Shown: positions 12,258-23,192 of the stretch, one piece after another
Numbering within the stretch: position 1 is the stretch's first letter
How the letters are laid out: each line of letters begins with the position of its first letter
Assembly: GCA_027886185.1 (NCBI GenBank)
Contig: WOAB01000689.1
Location: 4,092,001-4,156,000, forward strand
DNA length: 64,000 nucleotides
Direction: 5' to 3'
Source: Rheum nobile
Lineage: Eukaryota > Streptophyta > Magnoliopsida > Caryophyllales > Polygonaceae
The notes under the pieces: generated by a model
Databases searched by the model: none
What the model saw: only the letters and a program-made list of their open reading frames with translations
Told to the model about the DNA's origin: nothing
Made by a program: the position numbers and the translations under genes

Positions 12258-13157
12258 TGTTGGATCGTTAGAGTTACGTCTGAGGGAATAAAAGCTTGTT
12301 CCCACAGAAGGTGCAGCGGAATAATATAGTAAGAAAGATAAGGAACGAACTCACGATGTATAGTGGAAACCCTAATTAGCCAACTAGCTAATCAAAGAAA
12401 AACCACTACCTTCAAGCTTCTCGCTTGAGAGGATTTTAAAGCGTATACTTGTCTTATTGATTTCTTGTTCGATTACACTTGTAGCCTGGACTCCAAACCC
12501 TAGACTTCCCACCTAGATTTGAAACTCTCTTCTACAATGGTGAATACGAACTCAACCCTCTAAGACTCACACACACTTCACTCTCCTTTCTCTTCTCAGT
12601 TTAATGCTCCGAGTTCGTACATAGAAAATGAATCCACACTCCTATAAATACAACTCGTCTAAAACTCAATCGTAACAAGATACAAATCTTTCTAAACTAG
12701 GTAACAAGAAGATATGATGTGGTTGGAAGAATATCATCCTAACCGTCTATATTATCTACGGAAGGAATTCCTAAAATAATATAATTGGCAATAAGATATA
12801 ATTCTTCTCTCTCCAAATATCTTAGGAAAGATTTCCTAAGATAATACATTCGGATTTCTCTCTCCGCATCTTCTCTTCAGCGAGATCCTTCCAGCCGAAA
12901 TCCTTCTCTCTTGACCGCGTGATCTTCCAAGATAATTTCCATAATCTTCACGCTGAATATCTTCCAATCCATTCGCAGCATGATTGATGTTCGTCGTTGA
13001 TGTACCTTGAGAGGTAACAAATCATGTAGAGAAAGCTTTGTTCCCTCTACAATCCTTCGCTGCTTATGGTTCCCTGTGACAACTGTTTTGATCCTAAAAC
13101 ACTTAGTTACCAGATTAGTTGAATGTTTGTTACCATCAAAACCTAAGGAATTCAACA
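12258..13157 (-). repeat. Copia-1 5' LTR
   Basis: A 900-bp LTR with the same ends as 6471-7376, directly next to the primer-binding site. It would hold the promoter for the minus-strand transcript. Confidence 0.93.
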
Positions 13158-13162
13158 TTTCG

Positions 13163-13940
13163 TAACTTCTGAGTTTTACAAAAAAGTATCAAAATTGGAG
13201 CTTCATATCACGAAACTTGGGAGCAATTCTTGATTGTTTTTAAAATAATATTTTATTTTGATTTCGTCATTAATGGGGCATTTGAGAAGATCGTGGATGA
13301 CTAAACTTCTCCACTTTCCTTCTTAAAGGGGTTGCTTCTCTTCCTCATTGATTTACAACTCAAAAGCTCTCTCTTTTTGAAACAAAAAACAAACTCACCC
13401 TTCTACTGGTCCGATTCCAATTAACCAAATCTCTTCTTATCTCAAGTGCAAAGATTCGAGGAGGGTTGTGCTAAGCTTAGGTGGATTACACCACTTCTGA
13501 CTTGCACCACGATTAGGGTGTTTTGCTTATAAGGCAATGTCTTGTACCACCACATAGAAACATTTAAATCAACATCAAATCATCGGCCCACATTTCATTC
13601 TATGTGATACGTGGCAAACTCCTTCACCACGATTGATGTTTGGTCCCGTCTTGGAGACAAGATCTGAGTTTCATTCGCCTTTCATAAATAACCAAAACTT
13701 GATTCAACAAAATAAGAGCTTGATTGAATAAAGAACACAAGAACTCCATTGCAAATACGAACGAATAGAAATCACAACCGTTTAGGCATGAGAAACACAC
13801 AAGCACCCAACCAGATGCTTATGTCTTCAAATCTAACTGCTAAAGGAAGAAAAAAGTGTGTAAGTAAGTATTAGGGTTCTTACATGAAAGCCCTAAAGGC
13901 TAAAAACGTAAAATATCCACTTTAAACAATCCCAGAACAA
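13163..13940. other. Non-coding DNA, possibly LTR-derived
   Basis: No gene seen. The right half (CCCTAAAGG-type and CACAAGAAC-type sequence) resembles the 5' untranslated part of plant LTRs read in reverse and leads straight into the GTGCAC hairpin cluster, so it may be a decayed minus-strand LTR. No partner LTR is present. Confidence 0.35.
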
Positions 13941-14215
13941 AACTCAGAAAAATACCGCCTGTGCATGAACTACCAAGTAGTCCGTGCAATTGCACATGCA
14001 CGAAATTCAACTAATACAGAACCCTATGCATGGTCCGTGCACAACAGGTGCACGGTCTGACAAAGGCCAGTGCAACTGCACATGCACAGATTGGTTCTTT
14101 ACAAAACCTTGTGCATAGTCCGTGCATGGGTGGTGCACGGTCCAACAATTAGTCCGTGCACATGGCTTGCTCTTCACCGTGTGGCTCGCACAACCCTTGC
14201 ATTTGATGCACGATC
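13941..14215. repeat. GTGCAC hairpin cluster
   Basis: About 275 bases packed with CCGTGCAC, GTGCACGG and TGCACATGCA words. One perfect hairpin, CCGTGCAC-AACAG-GTGCACGG, lies at 14035-14055. A second, with one G-T pair, lies at 14120-14140 (loop GGGTG). The architecture matches the GC hairpin clusters in the LTRs of Gypsy-1 and Gypsy-2 but with an unrelated word. Confidence 0.75.
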
Positions 14216-14489
14216 CGTTCCCTCTCCTTAGGTGAGTAAGGTGACTAGTCTTGGCTCCTGGGCCTGGTCTATGATGCCAACCAATCGTCAGATGAGTCCG
14301 GTCGTCGCCTCTTTGATCTTCTTAGCCCGATACCTTGTTATCGGACCTTGTGTGAGGACTTGAATCATGTCCTTGACGTCTCTCGTAGTCATCGCCGAAC
14401 ATGGGCCATCACTTTGTATGTCATTCTCATCCCTACAATGATCCCTTTTTCCTTAAAATATAGAGTCAAATCATTCACCTCTTATTTCA

Positions 14490-14650
14490 CCGAATGGAGA
14501 ACCACGTGAGATAGTTGCTGGATCTATCCAAGCTGAACCCTTGGATGGAATGAACTACAAGCACTGGTCCTAGAATCTCCTGATCATGTTTGAACAACTC
14601 AAAGTCGATTATGTTCTCATCAAATACTCTCTTGTGGTTGCTATTGTTAC
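14490..14650 (+). pseudogene. Copia gag remnant
   Basis: A short frame reads EPLDGMNYKHWS, a stop, then NLLIMFEQLKVDYVL. This matches the start of plant Copia gag domains, where LDG-NY--W is followed by a helical segment. Similarity fades after about 50 codons. It is an isolated scrap with no LTR or pol nearby. Confidence 0.6.
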
Positions 14651-15144
14651 CCCGACACATTCAAGCTCTTCCTCCGGCTCAACATATATACTCACCCTCT
14701 ACGCTGATAAAGGCATACTATTTATGATGATCAACCACATAGATACTCACCCTTGGCGTTGTCCACTATCAGTATCCATGGCTTCCTAGAGAAGAGTATG
14801 TGGAACCCAACGAAGTTTTTTTTAAAGCGTGCAACATCGAAAATAAGGGCTATGTCCTTTCTAGGGTGATAACCACCAATTGGGGAGCTATGACCAGCTC
14901 CTGTCTAAAAGTTAAATATAAAAGACTAGACTATCAAATCTTTGTCAACATGATGAGTTCAACATAGAACGTTCAAGGTCGATCAACGCAAAGAATAGCC
15001 TTTGCTACAAAAAAATAAAAAAGACTACTTTTGGGAAGTGAGTCAAATAGGAAAAACAACATAGTTTGCATGAGTGGGTAGGTGGTGAGTATGTGGTGCA
15101 TATAGTTTTCATGGTCTAAATAACATCAATATCTATATATAGGT
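14651..15144. other. Non-coding DNA before the tandem repeats
   Basis: No gene or repeat recognised. It may hold further decayed retrotransposon sequence. Confidence 0.4.
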
Positions 15145-18100
15145 GCCAATTCTGCTATCAGTATCCTATCTAGCTCTTCTTTCATACACTTCGGCACGAC
15201 CACCACCTTTCCTTAATAAATTAGCTTCCGTATTGCTCTTAATTATTATATATGTGTGTTTCTTATGTGCTTATCATCTTTGGGACATACCATTTTTTAT
15301 AACATAAATGTGTAAAAAGTTATTATAGCATTCAGATGAAGGTGGAGTTGTTCTACATGTGATTAGAATTCAATGCACATTCCTTACGAATATTGATGGT
15401 CTCACCCGGACAATAGGTGTGTGGTAGTGGGTGTAGCTTTACGGTTTAAAGGAGGCCGTCTCCGGACAATGATAGTTTCGTAGTGTGTGCATGTGATTAG
15501 AATGCGGGTCACATCCCATATGAATAAGTTATGGTATTTTCGATGTACACAACTTTCAAAACATTTATCTTTATTATTTTTGTGTACTTTATGTTTTTTT
15601 GTGATTTTTTCATGTTTTTTTTAAAAAAATCTATGCCGGTTACAATCGAGACATGGTGGACCCCATATCACATCCTAGGTGTTTGGAAACATAAATTTTC
15701 ACCACTCGTATTTGCATTTGATCAAGAACATAGACTTAAATTAATTTTCAATATGTATTTTATATCTTGCATTTGCTCATAAATTTTTAAACAACTTAAT
15801 TGAATTCAAATAAACTTATTAATTATTCATATATGCATCTCATTAGCAATCTACACAGTTTGAAGTACTGCTCAGATGAAGGTTTTGGCAAAGATTCATA
15901 GAAGGGGCCAACTCTGCTATCAGTGTCCCAGCTAGCTCTTCTTTCACACACTCCGACGCGATCACCACCTTTTCTTAATAAATTAGCTTCCATTTCCCCC
16001 GAATATTCAGTTCAGCTATGTGGGTATAGAATTCCACCAAGTATAATTTAAGTATATAGATCTTAATTATTATATATGTATGTGTGTTTCTTATGTGCTT
16101 ATCATCTTTGGGACATATCACTTTTTATAACATAAATGTGTATAGAAATTATTATAGCATTCAAATGAAGATGGAGTCGTGCTACTTGTGATTAGGATGC
16201 AATGCACATTCCTTCCGAATATTGAAGGAGGTCTCACCCGACCAATAGGTGTGTGGTAGTGGGTGTAGCTTAACGGTTTAAAGGAGGTCGCCTTTAGACA
16301 ATGAGAGTATCGTAGTGTGTGCATGTGATAAGAATGCAGGTCATATCCCATATGAATAAGTTATGGTATTCTTTATGTACACAACTTTCGAAACATTCAT
16401 CTTTATTATTTTCTTCTATTTTTTGTTATTTGTGATTTCTTACATGTTTCCCCCCCTTAAAAGTACTATACAGGTAACAATCGAGTCATAGTAGACTCTA
16501 TATCACATCCTAGGTGTTTGGAAACATAATTCTTACCACTCATACTTGCATTTGATAAAAAATAGATGTAAATTAAATTTCAATATTTATTTGATAGATT
16601 GCATTTGCTCTTAAATTTTTAGACATCTTTATTGAATTTAAATAAACTTATTAGTTATTCATATGCATCTTATTAACAATCTACACATTTGAAGTACTGC
16701 TCAAATGAAGGTTTTGACAAAGATTCACAAAAGGGGCCAATTTTGGTATTAGTATCCCAACTAGCTATTCTTTCATACACTCCAACGCGGCCACCACCTT
16801 TTCTTAATAAATTAACTTCCATCTTCCCCGAACATTTAGTTTAGCTATGGTGTGTTTGGAATTCCACCAACTATTATTTAAATATATAACTCTTAATTAT
16901 TATATATGTGTGTGTTTCTTATGTGCTTATCATCTTTGGGACACACCATTTTTTATGATATAAACGTGTAAAGAAATTATTATCGCTATCAAATGAAGGT
17001 GGAGTCGTGCTACATGTGATTAGGATGCAATGCAAATTCCTTCCAAATATTGAAGAAGTTCTCACCCGGACAATAAGTGTGTGGTAGTGGATGTACATTT
17101 ATTGTTTAAAGGAAGACGGCTCCGGACAATGAGAATGTAGTAGTGTGTATGCTTGTGATTAGAATGCGGGTCACACTCCATATGAATAAGTTATGCTATT
17201 CTCTATGTACACAACTTTTGAAACATTTATCTTTATTATTTTTGTCTATTTTATGAAAATGACCGTTAAACAAACGGTCAAATAATTAAAAAAGGACTTT
17301 TTAAATAATATATATATATATATGTGAAACCCATTAAATTGACCCACTAGCCAAAGTTGGTGGCTTGAATTTTATGGCTTTCATTAGCATATATACTATA
17401 ATTTTCAACCACATTCTTAAACAACAATCTAACATATACTCTTCATGGACTATTTTGTGGAGTAGAATTGAAGAACTCACTTCAAATGTGCAGTGAAATC
17501 CACAATTGAGCATCCCACAACTCTAATGTGCACATAAGTTTGCCTCAATTTTTCTAACTTCATAACGGATTTTTTCAAACCCTAATTTCAAATTGCACAA
17601 ACAAGAATCAAATTAACCCCAAATATAGACAAATGATCTTACCAAAGGGTCTATGCCGTCGCCACCGCGTCGCTCATCGTCGTCCGCGACGATGCTACCG
17701 CTGCCTTTACAACCGCCACACGTTTTCATGGCCACCGGAGGAGAATACACACAAGTTGATGGGTAAATAGAGAAGAAGGTTCTGCTATAAGAATCGGACA
17801 CACGAGATTGGTTTTGTTTGAATTACTTACAGCTACCCGTTGAGAATGGGCAATCGTTTTACTTCTGCTGCCCATTGGAGATTGACAAGCGTTTTTGAAA
17901 AAAAAAATATTGCCACTGCCCATTGGGAATAGACAAGGTCATTTTTATGGCTGCCCATTCCGGATCGGAAGTGTTAGAATTGGGAGAAAAAAATTAAATG
18001 AAGAGGGCTTTTTCGTCTTATCCATAAAATGATAAGAATAATGAAAATAAATGGGTGAATATATGAACCCCATCTTCACCACTTTTACTTGCATTTGATA

Positions 18101-18875
18101 AGAAGATAGACGTAAATTAAATTTCAATATGTATTTTATTGGTTGCATTTGCTCTTAAATTTTTAGACATCTTTATTGAATTCAAATAAATTTATTAGTT
18201 ATTCATATGCATTTCATTTGCAATCTACACAGTTTGAAGTACTGCTCAGATGAAGGTTTTGGCAAAAGTTCATAAAAGTGGCCAATTTTGCTATCAGTAT
18301 CCTAGCTAGCTCTTCTTTTATACACTTCGGTGCGGCCACTTTCTTTTCTTAATAAATTAGCTTCCATCTCCCCCGAACATTTAGTTCAGCTATGGTGGAT
18401 TTGGAATTCCATAAACTCTTATTTAAATATTTATCTCTTAATTATTATATATATGTGTGTTTTTTATGTGATTATTATCTTTGGGACAAACCACTTTCTA
18501 TAACATAAATGTGTAAATAAATTATTATAACATTCAAATGAAGGTGGAGTTGTGCTACATTTTATTAGGATGCAATGCACGTTCCTTCCGAATATTGAAG
18601 GAGGTCACACCCGGACAATAGGTGTGTGGTAGTGGGTGTAGCTTTACAGTTTAAAGGAGGCCCCCTCCGGACAATGAGAGTCTAGTAGTGTGTGCATGTG
18701 ATTAGCCTGCGGGTTACATCCCATATGAATAAGCCATGGTATTCTCTATGTACACAGCTTTTGAAACATTTATCTTTATTATTTTCGTCTATTTGATGTT
18801 TTTTTGTAATTTTTTTTCATGTTTTTTTTCTTAAAAACACTATGCGAGTTACAATCGTGCAATGATGGACCTCGT
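15145..18875. repeat. Four tandem units of about 0.8 kb
   Basis: GCCAA-TTTGCTATCAG-type unit starts lie at about 15145, 15907, 16736 and 18281. Within each unit the same landmarks recur in order: CTAGCTCTTCTTT, TTAATAAATTAGCTTCC, TATATATGTGTG, ATCTTTGGGACA, GGACAATAGGTGTGTGG, CCCATATGAATAAG, CTTGCATTTGAT. Units A and B are 762 and 829 bp. Unit C is stretched to 1545 bp by a foreign segment. Unit D is cut at 18875 by the LTR that follows. Units have diverged by many substitutions, so the array is old. No conserved open frame runs through the units; they look like satellite or amplified promoter-like sequence. Confidence 0.88.
17257..18070. other. Foreign segment inside tandem unit C
   Basis: Unit C matches its sisters up to about 17256 and again from about 18070. 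Between lies about 810 bp absent from A, B and D, replacing about 150 bp of unit sequence. It begins with the palindrome TGACCGTTAAACAAACGGTCA, has a TATA run, and holds a GC-richer gene-like stretch at 17640-17720. Related CTGCCCATT words occur near 17868, 17908 and 17951. No clean terminal repeats or target duplication were seen; it could be a transposon with a captured gene fragment. Confidence 0.6.
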
Positions 18876-19285
18876 TGTGGGAGTTGAAAATGGAATTAGG
18901 CCAAACAATTTAATGGGCCATGATAAAGCAATAGGAAAAAGCCCATTAAGAGTAGAAATCCTATTTTGGAAACTTGTCTTGTGTTATATATACCCCATGC
19001 TAGAAGGAGAAATATAATTTTTTTCCCTCTTTTAACCACACAAGTCCCAAAATAATAACCAAGAGAGAGAGAGAGTGAATTGGAGAACAAGTTATGGCCT
19101 CCATTCTTCATATTCTCCGACTTTCTCTGTAATTTATGACTATCAAACACAAGCAAAACCTACAATCAAATCCTCTTATCTTTCCCTTTCTCTACTTCAC
19201 GTAAATTTTTTCCCTTGAATTGTTGCTTACTTGGGCGTCAGAGTGCCACCCTCCGGAAACACCAATAAACACCATTTCCGGGGGC
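18876..19285 (+). repeat. Tat-type Gypsy 5' LTR (right edge approximate)
   Basis: Opens TGTGGGAGTTGAAAATGG where tandem unit D stops abruptly. Contains a TATATATACCCC promoter-like stretch near 18986. Near its right end is CTTGGGCGTCAGAGTGCCAC, a phrase characteristic of the R-U5 end of plant Tat LTRs, followed by CCGGAAACACC. Without a second LTR the exact end cannot be fixed. Confidence 0.65.
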
Positions 19286-19670
19286 TTTTAGGTGAGCGAG
19301 GAGCAAAGTTCTAGAGTAAGAAGCCATATAAGAGACGATCGGAACTAATGAGAAGTGTCAGAGGTCACGAAGCTGAATTTACAAGCCCCCAAGGAGAATC
19401 AGTCAAAAAGTTGCAAAAAACCCTCGATCTGACCAGGAGATGTCCATCTAGAAGCTGAGTGTGTCCCGTGGAGAAGGAGGAAGAAGGTAAAAAACCCAGA
19501 TCTAGGTGTGTTGTCGAAGGTCCGCAAACTCGGGTTTCAACACTGACGACGACCATGGGGACACACTCACACGACTAGGTGCTGGAAGTGTTAGCCATGG
19601 ACGGTGAAGCGACGCAAGCTGGCAGATCTCACGAAGCGCAATCTCAACTTCGAGGTCCGCGACCAGCGCA

Positions 19671-20101
19671 CAATGTTCTAAAAGACTCTAGGCGGGAGCT
19701 TGGCGGTGAGGGGGGGGCCTAGCGCTTAGGCGGGGCCTAGAAGGATTAGAAATGTATCGGAAAAATTGGAAGAATTGAATGCTTTGAAGCAAAAAGTGGG
19801 AAGAATTGGAAAATTTTAAAGAAATTGAAAACAAAAAATACAAAATAGGAATAAACATAATCCGCCTAGACCCGCCTAGGCCCCGCCTAGACCCGCCTAG
19901 TCCCGCCTAGTCCCGCCTAGACCCGCCTAGCCCGACTTGCCCGCCTAGCTCGATTAGAACCCGACTTGCCCATCTAGACCCCGCCTAGCCCGCCGCCTAG
20001 AACCCGCCTAGCCCCCAGCCGCCTAGCCATTCCGATTTGGCCAAAATCGGGACGGTGTCGGGCCGCCTAGGCGGCCGCCTAGCCCGATTTTTAGAACACT
20101 G
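19671..20101. mobile_element. Non-autonomous hAT element with an internal GCCTAG array
   Basis: The termini CAATGTTCTAAAA and, inverted, CAGTGTTCTAAAA are terminal inverted repeats. A perfect 8-bp target duplication CCAGCGCA flanks the element (19663-19670, 20102-20109), diagnostic of hAT. The 431-bp interior is built mainly of a degenerate CCCGCCTAGA/CCGCCTAG repeat at 19861-20095 and its inverse GGCGGGGCCTAG near the left end, so the two ends can pair. There is no transposase. Confidence 0.9.
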
Positions 20102-20109
20102 CCAGCGCA

Positions 20110-21453
20110 TCAAGAAAGAAATGCCCCTCAGCCCGCTCCGTGAAGGTATGTTCTTGAGGAGGCTGAATGGGATCAATTTCTCTAGTTTCAAGAATGGCAG
20201 AGATATCGACAAGAACAACATCAGCAAGACCACATACAGCAGGAGCCACAACTCCAAGAAGACCTTCGCGAGGAGCATGGAGATAACTCGCATGCAGATC
20301 AGACATTTGTAACGCCAGAACTCCCTCGCTATGGACAACGACGAGATCCTCCGCGTAGGCCATATGTAGAGCTTGCATCTCAAAACTTTCCCGAGCAGGT
20401 GGCTCAAGAGTTTCCCTTGACTCTTTACGGAGCAAAAACCTTTGCAGATAACATCCTCCTTGCATCTCCCCCTAACGATTTTAAGTTCCCAACCATCAAA
20501 GATTACACAGGGGAAGAGGACCCAAGGGACCATCTGTCCAAGTATCACTACACAATGCTGATGAGCAAGGCTGGCGAAGCGACGATGTGCAAAAGCTTCC
20601 CGAACACTCTAGCTGGGCCTGCACTTACATGGATGATTAACCTCCCCGCGAAGAGTATCAGCGGATTCAGACAAATGGAGGAATCCTTTATGGCTCACTT
20701 AGGATGCTCCCAGAAGAGTAAGTTGAGCATGCAAGATGTAATGAACGTCAAACAGCGGGAATGGGAATCGTTAGCTTCCTTCGTGAAGAGATTCACAATG
20801 GAGGTAGTGCAGGCTTATGACTTGATGAGAAGGTGGCAAGAATGGCTTTCATACAGGGACTCAGAAATGGGGCCTTCAAACTGCATGTGTGCAAGAAACC
20901 TCCAGCGTCCTACACGAAGCTTATGGAGAAGGCTAACCAACACATCATCGCAGAAGAGTTGGCAAAGGGATGATCATTTTCTACCCCTCCTCCTCCTAAC
21001 GGGGTGCGTAGGCACGACAGTCGTAAGTGGGAAGCTAGCACTTAGGAGCCTCGTCACCACCATACCGCAGACAAAGGGAAGGCCCTAGAGAGACCAATGG
21101 TGACGGTTGAAATGAATGCTTGTGAGGCTAGGGGGATGTATCCGCCTAGACCACCGTTCAGGCCACCAACTCTAATTTTGAATGTCCTACCTCCATTCCC
21201 CGTGCAGAGTGGAGGGAAGTTTTGCTCATATCATCAGTCTACTAGGCATGACGGCCACGAATGTCACGGCTATGGGGTTCCGCTTAAGAAAGCAGCGACG
21301 AGGCCAAGTCCAATTAACCAGAGAGCACCCCAGAACATGAACGCGCCTAATCTCACGGAGGTCAAAACTTCACGAGACCAGATGGACAAGTGGGTACTAT
21401 CACCGGGAGGCATGTCCCCAAGGGACCCAGCAGGCGCGAAGGAAGAAGAATAG
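20110..21453 (+). pseudogene. Tat-type Gypsy gag
   Basis: After a glutamine-rich leader, the frame at 20399-21088 gives a classic plant Gypsy capsid domain: PNDFKFPTIKDYTGEEDP, HLSKYHYTM, KSFPNTLAGPALTWMINLP, FRQMEESFMAHL. At about 20835 the domain continues in another frame (ARMAFIQGLRNGAFKLHV), a frameshift. From 21097 a proline-rich tail leads to a Cys/His segment CSYHQSTRHDGHEC, the zinc-binding motif of this lineage. It would encode the particle protein but is broken. Confidence 0.85.
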
Positions 21454-22255
21454 CAAACACTCCCCTTCTACTTGGACGACCTGTCTTGAGCATCTCTAGT
21501 CCAGTTCGAGAGCAACATCAACTCATCTTTTGTGACAAGGACGTCGTGGAGACCGCACTTGCCTACCAGGAAGCTCTGCAAACATCATATACTAGGATGC
21601 GTATCAGAAAATGGGTCTGGACCCAAAGAAGCTCTTGCCTACCGGTTGCACTCTTGTCGGCTTCGTGGGAGAAAAGGTTAAGGCCATAGGGGTAGTAACC
21701 CTCGACATGATCCTTGGAGATAATGACGGTCAGCGAAGGTTTGAGAAGGTCGAGTTATTGGTGTTGCAGTCTCCGTTCGCGTACAATGCCATTTTAGGAA
21801 GAACATCACTCTGTAAGTTCCAATCGATTGTTTTAGTATATCACTTTTCTCTTAAATTTCCCACGTAGGTTGGGACGAGAGTCACTCGAGGCCAGTTGGT
21901 GGAAAGTCGCACCTGTTATCTTTCCACATTAAGTGAGAAGAGGGTTCCCGTCTTGGCGGCGCATATAGAAGATCCCAACTCTAGTGGAGTGAGCCATTTG
22001 GAAAAGGAAGATGATCTTGAAGTGAGAAATCAGTTGGAGGCCGCAATCACAGAACATGAAAGGAGAAGTATATCTCCCTTCTCTCACGAAGAAGAAAAGT
22101 TGTACATGGGAAAGACTCTCAAGGCGGATGTACGGGAGGAGATTAAAAAGTTGTTAGCCGTTTCAAGTGATGTATTCGCGTGGACCCCCAAAGACCTGAA
22201 GGGGATCCCCGCGAGCCTCATGACTCACTCTTTGAACATCGATCCCAATGCATAG
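21454..22255 (+). pseudogene. Tat-type Gypsy protease and pre-RT region
   Basis: Frame fragments at 21611-21868 give GVVTLDMILG and SPFAYNAILGRTSLC, the conserved C-terminal half of the plant Gypsy aspartic protease; the catalytic D-S/T-G is not recognisable. From about 21890 a frame with ESRTCYLSTL, LVAVSSDVFAW-type sequence and LNIDPNA matches the linker just before RT in Tat elements. It ends at a TAG (22253-22255). Nonfunctional. Confidence 0.75.
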
Positions 22256-22368
22256 CCAAGAAGACAGAAGAAGAGAAAACATATTGGGGAGAGAGCCTTG
22301 GGCGCGAGAGAGGAGGTGGCCAAGTTGTTGAAGGCAGGGTTCAACCGAGAGAGGCACCTACTGCTACA

Positions 22369-22494
22369 CAGTCATGCCATTCGGGTTGAAGAACTTCGGG
22401 GCTAGCTTTCAGCGTCTAGTGGACTTGATTTTTCGCAAGCAAATTGGTACCACAATCGAAGCATACATAGATGACATAGTGGTCAAGAGTAAGC
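22369..22494 (+). pseudogene. Tat-type Gypsy RT fragment
   Basis: About 42 codons read MPFGLKNFGASFQRLVD and then YIDDIVVKSK, the palm motifs of Gypsy RT including the YIDD catalytic pair. Sequence upstream is in another frame, and downstream it stops abruptly at a CGGTTCC-rich element. Short but diagnostic. Confidence 0.88.
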
Positions 22495-22497
22495 CAG

Positions 22498-23192
22498 ATT
22501 AATGGAAATCGGAAAAATGGAAACCAAAATCGGAACCGGATTAATCTGGTTTCTTCGGTTTTGGTTCCGTCCGGTTCCAGTTTCGGAACTGGGAAAACAT
22601 ACTTTTTAAAAATAAAAATAACTAAATAATGTATTTTGTAAAAAAGCATCCGTTTATTTTTTTAAAATACTTTATTTAAATAATGATAAAGTCAACATTT
22701 GTTTGAATTTAAAATCTCAAAAGGTGTTGAGTTGGAATCTAATTCAAACTAAGGATTCTTGTGGTTCCGGAGGATCAAGCTATATGAAAACTAGGAACGA
22801 AGAGCTTTACAGCCCTTTCCGCTTAACTCTTTGGTCTTAAGAATGAGTGATTGCCCTTCTCCGACCCTTAACTCCCCAACCGGAGAGTGGATAGCTAATG
22901 CGTTCCACTTATTGAACATGGTTCTATGGTCGGCCCGTGACCCCAGGATGCCGAAGGCGTCCTTGGGGTGATCTCGTAGTTCCTACGGGGTGGAGACGAT
23001 GGGGTCGGTCCATACATTTCCTTCGTTTTTCCGCATTTCGCTCAAAGGCTTGGAGGGAGATAGTGCATCAAATTAACAAAAAAATAAAAATAATATATAT
23101 ATAACTCAAGAATCGAAGGTTTAACCGGTTTCGAACCTCCGGTTCTGAGTTTTGCCAAACCGAAACCGGAATCGGAGGTTTTGCGCGCCCAT
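22498..23192. mobile_element. CGGTTCC-rich DNA element flanking plastid DNA
   Basis: The left end (about 22505-22600) and right end (about 23105-23185) both consist of clustered CGGTTCCGG/CCGGAACCG/GGTTTCGG words in opposite orientations, as in the ends of small plant hAT-like elements. Between them lie AT-rich DNA and about 360 bp of plastid origin. I could not find a clean target duplication, so the element class and edges are uncertain. Confidence 0.45.
22712..23071 (-). other. Nuclear plastid DNA: 3' part of the trnA-UGC intron
   Basis: This stretch matches, from memory of angiosperm plastid genomes, the reverse complement of the distal trnA-UGC group II intron in the rRNA operon of the inverted repeat. 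Landmarks are GGTGTTGAGTTGGAATC, GGATTCTTGTGGTTCCGG, GCCGAAGGCGTCCTTGGGG, CGTAGTTCCTACGGGGTGG and ATTTCGCTCAAAGG. Both edges are sharp against AT-rich flanks. There are many point differences but no tRNA exon. It is an old NUPT with no function expected. Confidence 0.85.

Larger units (their letters stand above)
6471..13157 (-). mobile_element. Copia-1: complete but defective Ty1/Copia retrotransposon
   Basis: Two LTRs of about 900 bp (6471-7376 and 12258-13157), both TGTTGGATCG...AATTCAACA, bound the element. A perfect TTTCG target duplication flanks it (6466-6470, 13158-13162). Read on the minus strand the order is LTR, initiator-Met-type primer site, gag, zinc knuckle, protease, integrase, RT, RNase H, 1.3 kb non-coding, polypurine tract, LTR. 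Integrase before RT defines Copia. The LTRs are close to identical. The coding region carries an internal deletion and two nonsense codons, so it cannot move on its own. The SIRE or Tork lineage is likely but not proven. Confidence 0.95.
18876..22497 (+). mobile_element. Decayed Tat-type Ty3/Gypsy element, 3' truncated
   Basis: Starts with a 5' LTR-like segment (TGTGGGAGTTGAAAATGG), then a leader interrupted by a hAT element, a gag domain, a protease region and the upstream part of RT ending at the YIDD motif. Everything after about 22494 (rest of RT, RNase H, integrase, 3' LTR) is gone. The gag and RT signatures fit the plant Tat/Retand group. Several frameshifts and stops make it a relic. 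Confidence 0.8.

Noticed and set aside
15145..18875. CRISPR-like or VNTR array
   Set aside because: Repeat units are about 800 bp and diverged, with no short repeat-spacer structure; the DNA is eukaryotic.
20037..20548. Overlapping long open frames on both strands around 20.0-20.5 kb
   Set aside because: The plus-strand frame belongs to the Gypsy gag leader and gag; the minus-strand frames are shadows, partly created by the GC-rich hAT array.
22712..23071. Structured GC-rich RNA gene
   Set aside because: It matches plastid trnA-UGC intron sequence without exons, so it is a transferred organelle fragment, not a nuclear RNA gene.
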